Source: Gnetum montanum (Eukaryota; Streptophyta; Gnetopsida; Gnetales; Gnetaceae). Taken from it: 23,251 nucleotides of DNA. Shown here in pieces: positions 17,564 through 23,251 of this stretch; within the stretch, counting starts at the first letter, position 1; every line of letters begins with the position of its first letter. Both the position numbers and the translations under genes were made by a program. The notes beneath the pieces are model-generated. The model had not been told where the DNA came from. It saw only the letters and a program-made list of their open reading frames with translations, and made no database searches. The stretch is from positions 101,482-124,732 of the forward strand of contig MNCI01003099.1 of assembly GCA_015680685.1 (NCBI GenBank), in the 5' to 3' direction.

Positions 17564-17969
17564 TGTTGGGAGTAAGCCTAATTATTGGAAAAAACAGCTG
17601 TGAAGTAGCAGATAATAGCAATTAATTAGAAATTTATTTTTCTTGAACTATACTTTCCATTTTTATTATCTGATAGTTTTAGAATTTCGTTCGATAGTTT
17701 TAGAATTCTCTCTAAAGATGAGATAAGACTTCTAAACTTGTTGTGAAGATCTATCTCAATTAATTTTTAGATGTTTGAATTTTTGTAACCCTAGATGTGG
17801 CTATTTAAGTTTGATTTGGGATTGGTCATGGACATAGGAGTTGAGAGTTGAATGTATGTGGTTTCTGAGAAATAAAATAAAGCTTGCTGTTAATTGCATA
17901 ATAAAATTGAGTTTTTTTAATGCTGTTATTTCTTTCTTTTATTACTCTATTAGCACTTGCTATGTAACA
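17564..17969 (+). mobile_element. Copia 3' LTR, 406 bp, TG..CA
   Basis: The LTR starts TGTTGGGAGTAAGCC just after the polypurine tract and ends ..GCTATGTAACA at 17969. It holds a TATA-like CTATTTAAG at 17801-17809 and two overlapping AATAAA signals at 17871-17881. The 5' LTR is absent, so age cannot be estimated. A 5-bp target duplication would be AATCT at 17970-17974, but its partner is not found. Confidence 0.8.
17801..17809 (+). promoter_or_regulatory. TATA box of the copia LTR
   Basis: CTATTTAAG lies about 65 bases upstream of the AATAAA signals. It could start rightward transcription towards the kinase pseudogene. Confidence 0.5.
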
Positions 17970-19029
17970 AATCTTTGATCAGCTTGCCATTCTGTGGATC
18001 ATTAAATTCCTGGAAATGTCCTATTGAATTTGTTAGCCCTGTTCTCTCCATCACTTGTAGAAAGATTTATTTATTCTTTACCATAAACAAAAATTCAGAA
18101 ATCTGTGCCTAATGTATTTAGGTGCTTTCTTTGTAATTTCCTGGTTCTTAACATTTATTGGGATCTTAATTTGTGTAAAAGAGGAGTTAAGGATCCAGAA
18201 ATGGACATGAAAAAATGGATTGAACCATTCAAGAACCTAAACTTTTGATGACTGAGGAACGAACTGGGAGATCTTCAGTTTTAAAAACTTAAACCTGATT
18301 TATTTCATGAAATTCTAATAAAACTAGCAGTTAATTCTCTTTCATGTATTTGAAATCTGATGCACCATTAGGCATATTGTTACCACATATATCCAAATTA
18401 CTTAAATAATCTTAACATTTATAAAAAAATAATACACCAACGTGTTCATGATCTAACTTGTCCAGAAATTACTTCCAGGTCCTGACATTTAATTCCTTGA
18501 CAAATATGGAATCACCTGAATGTTACAAAAAGTTTGCATCTATATGAAAACCTAAATTTATACTCTATCCATAAAGTATACGTTATGGATTTAAGGAAGA
18601 AAATTTCAATAGATATGTTATTTATATATTGTGTCATTCAGTTTTTGTTCTATGTGTTTTCCTCATCAAGCAGAATATGTATTTAGGCATTTTTAAGAAA
18701 CGTAGTGAGAGTAATCTTATTCTTTGCATTATATTGCAGGCATTTTTCCTTGAAATATTCAGGGAAACCAATATCAGTTAGTAGCTATAATGCTAGGCCA
18801 GTTTAAAGTTTATACATAACTTTGTATAAATGAGATGAGAAATGAAGCTAAAATTCTACTACTAGTCTTGCGAACAGCTTTAATCATGAAATACTTTTCG
18901 ATTCTGAACATGGTTTATCAATAAGGTAATATTGAGTTCTAAGGTAAGTATTTGTTTTAGGATGGAATATTATTTTTGCAAAATGCCATTCTGTCAACAG
19001 GATAATTGGTATGCTTTACACTCCTGATG
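17970..19029. other. No recognisable gene
   Basis: AT-rich sequence, possibly intronic or upstream DNA of the kinase relic. I see no exon with splice sites, RNA gene or known element in it. Confidence 0.5.
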
Positions 19030-19136
19030 TTTTTTTTTCTTTTTTTTCTTTTTTTGAATAAGTAAAACGAGATTATGTGAAGACAATAAGATTTGAACTA
19101 CAATGAGATTGCTACCACGCTCTAGATCATGATAGC
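19030..19136 (-). mobile_element. Decayed tRNA-derived SINE with A-rich tail
   Basis: On the minus strand, GCTATCATGATCTAGAGCGT leads into GTGGTAGC, resembling a tRNA A-box region (19136-19109). Then comes GTAGTTCAAATCT (19101-19089), close to the B-box consensus GGTTCGAATCC. After a short body it ends in an A-rich tail, A7GA8GA9, read on the plus strand as T runs at 19030-19055. The order head, B box, body and A tail is typical of a SINE. Family not assigned. Confidence 0.5.
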
Positions 19137-19883
19137 ATTTTGTATTTCATTTGGCAATGAGGTTGTTAATGCTTTTCACTAGAATGATTGAGGATGTGGC
19201 ATGCTTCTTGATCATAATTTGATGTCATTTTTTATTTTTAAATTTGTTGTTACAATTATATCATCTCCCTTTGTGCCCTTGTTTGTCTGTTTAGTGGCAT
19301 GAAAGAATGTGATGTGTTTTTGCCCTAGATGATTCTTGTACTTTCAATTTTTAATTGCAAAGTCCATTAGGTGGAAAAATAATCCTTTTATTAGGTAATG
19401 TTACTTATAGAATGGTGTGACAGGTGTCAGTGGACCTCAAACAAGAGTAGTAACTGCAAAAAATCAAACAGTCAACTATCTGCCAATTGAAGTACCCCAG
19501 ATTCCTCTAGAAGAACTAAACCTTGGATTTAGAACTAAATTTTCTGAATGGATGACACACATTGGATTCTGTTTTAAACATTTTTCTTTCAATAAACTAA
19601 ATCTTGGTGGATGCCTAAAGGCAGAAAAGGTGTTAAGGGAGCACCAGGTTCTATCTTGGATCCAGAGAGTAAAGATTGCAGTGTAAGCTGCTAGAGGATT
19701 TGAATACCTTCATGAAAGGAGCAACCATCAATTATCCATCATGATATTAAGTCAAGCAATGTACTACTGTTTGATGATTGCATAGCAAAAATAGCTGATT
19801 TTGATGTATCAAACCAAGCACCTAACATGGCAGCACAACTTCATTCCACACGTGCTTGGAACATTTGGGTACTATGCCCCAGA

Positions 19884-20692
19884 GTAAGTGCTTATATGCT
19901 TCTATACTATAAGATGATAATAATGCAATTTTGGTATTGTAGGAAGTTTGGTTACAAGAGTAAATAAGCTCATATTCTAACTAGACCAGAACACAATGCA
20001 AATTATTACAGTAGGTTTTTTTTCCTTGAATATCAGAGGTTAAGTGATTTAAAGCATTCAGTCAGAGTGTCCCTTATTATTCTTTGAAGTCTCCAATGTC
20101 ATTCAGATGACGTTTCTCTTCTATACAGTGCTGAGTGGTCAGCACCCTGCTGTAGTCATTCTTCATTCTGAAATGCATCCCATTTAAGCAGTATGCACAG
20201 GATCTTCTGGGCTTTTTAAACAAGCAAAAGGAGAATTTCTAGGATTAAAAACGTAAGATGCAGTCTTGCTCCATACCAAAATGGTAAAACTCTTGTAGAA
20301 TATTTTTCCTTGCAATGCAAAAAGACAATTTCTGTGAGAAGAAGATAGTTTGTTGTTATTGTCCATCTGTATTGCCAGAAATTTGATTCTCCCTCTTTAT
20401 CCTTCTCATCCTCATGATCCTAGCCTTGTACCAACAAAATGGGGTTGGCTACAAATTTGCTGTTGCAGCTTTTGTAAAATGCACTCTCTAGCGACTTTGC
20501 TTAATATAGCTATCTAGCATTCTGTTCTATGTATTGTAAAATATTTATTCATGTCTTTGTTGATTATCATATGAACAGAAGGATAAAAGAATTTTTCATG
20601 GATTCTGAGTATCCACCAAGCATTTGCTTTTTATTTCTAAAAGTAGTTTTTTTTTTCACCTTCTTCATTGGATTTGTTTGTTGGTTTAACAG
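19884..20692 (+). other. Intron of the PTI1-like relic
   Basis: Bounded by GTAAGT at 19884 and TTGGTTTAACAG at 20692, with a T-rich tract before the acceptor. The split codon GA/A restores the Glu of the APE motif. It contains the SINE-type motif at 20424-20456 and otherwise nothing I recognise. Confidence 0.75.
20424..20456 (+). mobile_element. SINE 3' 'Angio-domain'-like motif
   Basis: CCAACAAAATGGGGTTGGCT at 20431-20450 followed by ACA closely resembles the conserved 3' motif (CCAACTAAATGGGGTCGGCT type) shared by many plant SINE families. No tRNA-like head is clear upstream, so this is a 5'-truncated or decayed copy inside the intron. Confidence 0.5.
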
Positions 20693-21095
20693 ATATGCTA
20701 TGACAGCACGCTTGACCCAAAAAAGTGATGTTTATTGTTTTGGTGTTGTTCTCTTGGAGCTGCTCACAGGAAGAAAGCCAGTTGATCATACATTACCGCG
20801 TGGTCAACAAAGTCTTGTGACATGGGTAATTCAAGTTGTATTCTTGTCATTAAGAGCATAGCGTAGTTTGCTACAGTTCTTTGAATTGATTGCATGGTTA
20901 TGAAAAAGGTTAGATTTTGCATTGAGCATGAAGCATGTTAAATCTTTTATTTTGTTTTTTGCAACTCAAAAATTATAATATTCTTTAACTCACTATTCAT
21001 ACATACAGGCCACTCCAAGACTAAGTGAAGACAAGGTCATGCAGTGCATTGATCCAAGGTTGAAAGGGAATTATCCACCAAAAGCAGTAGCTAAG

Positions 21096-21097
21096 GC
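21096..21097 (+). other. GC splice donor in place of GT
   Basis: After AAG (21093-21095), where PTI1-like genes have an intron, the sequence is GCGTGT. GC-AG introns exist but are rare; here it may be a T-to-C decay of GTGTGT. Confidence 0.6.
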
Positions 21098-21655
21098 GTG
21101 TCATTTTGATGCAGTTTCACTTATAGTATGGACTATGTTTTTTATTTTCATTGTGATGCGTGCTTAATTTTGAGCAACAGAATATCATTGAACAATAGCT
21201 CCTGATTAATGATATGTTGTGAACTTCATTCAACTATTTGTGTACCCAGTCCTCTCTCTCTTGCTCTCCATTTTTGCATTTGATTAGAATTATGTCTGAT
21301 AATTATTAATTAATTAATTTAAATAGCCGGATAGGACAGTCTTGTTTTTGAATTGCCAAGTAGCATTATCGTTTTCTCTTTTATCACTAATGTTCATGGG
21401 GGACCTGTGGCAGTGCCAAGTATATCTTTAATGAATAAGCAAAAATTAAGCTTCATTGATTGTGAACAATGGTATCAATAATGCAGTTTGCATGTGAACC
21501 TGATTCTATCTTTCTTCTAGCTGATGGCTGCAGTAGCTGCTTTGTGTGTACAATACGAAGCTGAGTTCCACCCAAACATGAGCATTGTTGTAAAAGCCCT
21601 TCAACCACTGTTAAATGCTAAAACAACGTGCACTGTGAGAAAGGATGAATTCTGA

Positions 21656-23251
21656 TTCTATTTTGTGATTTCAGAATAAGATTTTTTTGGCAACATTATC
21701 CTGAAAATTCCCATCTAGTTCAAGCTTTTTCCTGCTGTTTTGCAACCATGTTTCGAAAGCCACCCATATTATCTGTTAATCATATGTAATTCCAAATGTG
21801 AATTCTCCACAGGTGCTTCCTGTTCAGTAACAAAGAACAGTTTTTTACTTGGAATTAGCTGTGTTTGTACGTGACTACATCATGAATACTGAGCATATTA
21901 TTGCAGTGGGATATTGATGGTAAAAAATGATAATACGGCTTTGATGATCATGGTTAACATCACAACATTCTTCTTGATTTTATAATTGGTAGAGTTCGTG
22001 TAGTCAATTTGGTTACTCAACTTTTTACAGCAATCCTGCAAGACTCTAATCTCTTAGAGTGCTCTAAATTTTCTAGAGCACATCTTAATGATCTAGGTGC
22101 ATACAGTTCTTCAACTCTAATACAATGACATTCAAAATGCTAATGGCATTTTTCTCTGGTTTAATGACCTCCTTCAAAGTCAAGGAGGACATGGGTAAAA
22201 AAGTTTGGATCATCTCTAATCAAACATATAGGTGCACAAATGCACACAGAAATGTTAAAACCAAGTATGATTTTCTAGAGAATATGGCTTTTCCTCCATT
22301 TGAAAATATTTCATTTTCACTGAATTTTTCTAGAAAAATTTCTTTTTAACATGCAAATCTCAAGGCCTACATTTTTTCACTGGTCTTGAAAATAAGAAAG
22401 GAGTCAAGAATATGAGGTTCAACTTAGCGATCTTAAAAGTCTTCTGCTGCCTTTTTCTTTTGACTTTTACAGCTGCTCTCTGCGTCTGCTAGATTTCCTT
22501 GCCCTTCTAAGGGATGGATCTTTACGTACTTTGAATTTCAGCTCATCCTTTAGCACCCTTGTGAGGGACCCTCTGCAATTTTCTATGGTTATGGCTTTGT
22601 AGATTATGCAATCTGTGATTAATCACAGCTCTGACTAATAGGGGATTTGAAATCTGATTGCCATATAGTGTTTGATTTTTAAAGCAGATTTTTCATTTCA
22701 ATTTAGTTTCTCCAGCTTACATCAGATAAATGATGGTAAACAAAACCTTTTCAGGAAATATAATTATCAAGGCCTACTGTGATTTGTCGGATTTTTTATT
22801 TTCGATCCGATCCGCGGATTTTTCTGTCTGGTTCGTGCATCATATTTTTGGTTGTTGCATTGTCTACATCACATCTTTCTGTACGTCGCAAGCAGCTTTT
22901 TTTACCCCTTTAATACCGTTGTTTTCCCCTCTCGTGGAATTAGCCACAGTTCCAACGTCACCATAAAGTCAGAATTTGGAATACCTCTTTCAAGCTGTGT
23001 CAGTTGTATTGGTGTTTTCAGATCTCAGACCTTATCCTAAATCCAATTAAAAAGTTTAGAAAAAGAAAGATTGTTAAATAAATAAATAATTTATGAAAAT
23101 GTAATATTTATCCAATACATTCTATGAATCTTTAAACTCAATAAAACTAAGATTCATTTCATGAAGAAAATATCTACAATATTAAATAATTTGACTATAA
23201 CTGCACCCAATACATATACCCAAAAAGATACATAAAAGAATTCAAGTGTTC
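21656..23251. other. 3' flank of the kinase relic; no recognisable gene
   Basis: Bases 21656-22400 are AT-rich. 22440-22600 is more GC-rich, but neither strand gives a domain I recognise. 22790-22990 contains a CpG-bearing patch with the palindrome ATCCGCGGAT at 22804-22817. The last 200 bases are very AT-rich. Short frames at 22125-22349 and 22730-23040 lack motifs and splice context. Confidence 0.5.

Larger units (their letters stand above)
19424..21655 (+). pseudogene. PTI1-like: PTI1-like receptor-like cytoplasmic kinase, broken copy
   Basis: PTI1-like kinases are plant cytoplasmic Ser/Thr kinases acting with receptor kinases and OXI1/AGC kinases in defence and ROS signalling. Exon a (19424-19883, acceptor GTGACAG, donor GA/GTAAGT) opens with VNYLPIEVPQIPLEELN, but the N-lobe is missing: no glycine loop, VAIK lysine or alpha-C. 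It resumes with GRKGVKGAPG, then LSWIQRVKIAV and [10 protein letters not shown]. Exon b (20693-20825) encodes [20 protein letters not shown] to SLVTW. Exon c (21009-21095) encodes [18 protein letters not shown] to KAVAK. Exon d (21521-21655, TGA at 21653) encodes [20 protein letters not shown] to the end. Damage: frameshifts at about 19650, 19718 and 19854, a TAA at 19684-19686, HRD changed to HHD (19737-19745), subdomain XI Arg changed to His (21569-21571), and donor GT changed to GC after exon c. Upstream exons are not seen. A transcript is possible, but not an active kinase. Confidence 0.85.

Noticed and set aside
19089-19127. Possible tRNA gene from A- and B-box-like sequence
   Set aside because: No cloverleaf can be formed, and an A-rich tail follows, which fits a SINE better.
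22125-23040. Short plus-strand frames downstream of the kinase
   Set aside because: No domain, overlapping frames of similar length, and no splice or promoter context.

Overview
This looks like nuclear DNA of a seed plant, most likely a species with a large, repeat-rich genome; a conifer or other gymnosperm is my best guess. The sequence is AT-rich and poor in CpG. The only recognisable host gene is an intron-split relic of a plant PTI1-like receptor-like cytoplasmic kinase. The rest is decayed LTR retrotransposons, SINE-like relics and tandem repeats. Six single 'n' characters occur. Three sit between two near-identical 27-57 bp copies and a fourth ends a 57-bp block that occurs elsewhere in the window, which looks like unmerged contig overlaps rather than biology. 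The organism is an inference.

Layout: (1) 1-1480 is a degenerate tandem array with a period of about 185 bp whose units carry a foldback, and which includes a strong G-quadruplex motif. (2) 1481-4317 is AT-rich non-coding DNA with two duplications around 'n' and a three-copy 150-bp repeat. (3) 4318-5515 is a decayed plus-strand reading frame I cannot name. (4) 5521-12557 holds two related minus-strand Ty3/gypsy-type elements, head to tail. Each has a long LTR with TATA and AATAAA signals, a primer binding site that is a mutated tRNA-Asp type, and a decayed gag; the right-hand one also keeps a protease domain. Reverse transcriptase, RNase H and integrase were not found for either. (5) 12558-14871 is non-coding, with 52-bp and 32-bp tandem repeats. 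(6) 14872-15433 is a well-spliced but stop-containing three-exon tail of an unidentified gene, followed by a hairpin, a 180-bp direct repeat and possible further exons up to 16838. (7) 17145-17969 is the 3' end of a Ty1/copia element: RNase H end, polypurine tract and a complete 406-bp LTR. (8) 19030-19136 is a SINE relic. (9) 19424-21655 is the PTI1-like kinase pseudogene, with a SINE-type 'Angio-domain' motif in one intron. (10) 21656-23251 has no recognisable gene.

No gene here looks fully functional. A common theme is C-to-T decay. The gag frame of the left element has ten stops and no frameshift over about 398 codons, mostly at positions readable as former Gln, Trp or Arg codons. The primer binding sites differ from the usual form only by transitions. 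Two key kinase arginines have become histidine. This fits long-term cytosine methylation of silenced repeats and a silenced gene copy. I found no convincing new multi-gene system. The most unusual structures are the foldback array at the left edge, the palindrome array in one LTR, and the convergent plus-strand frame beside gag.
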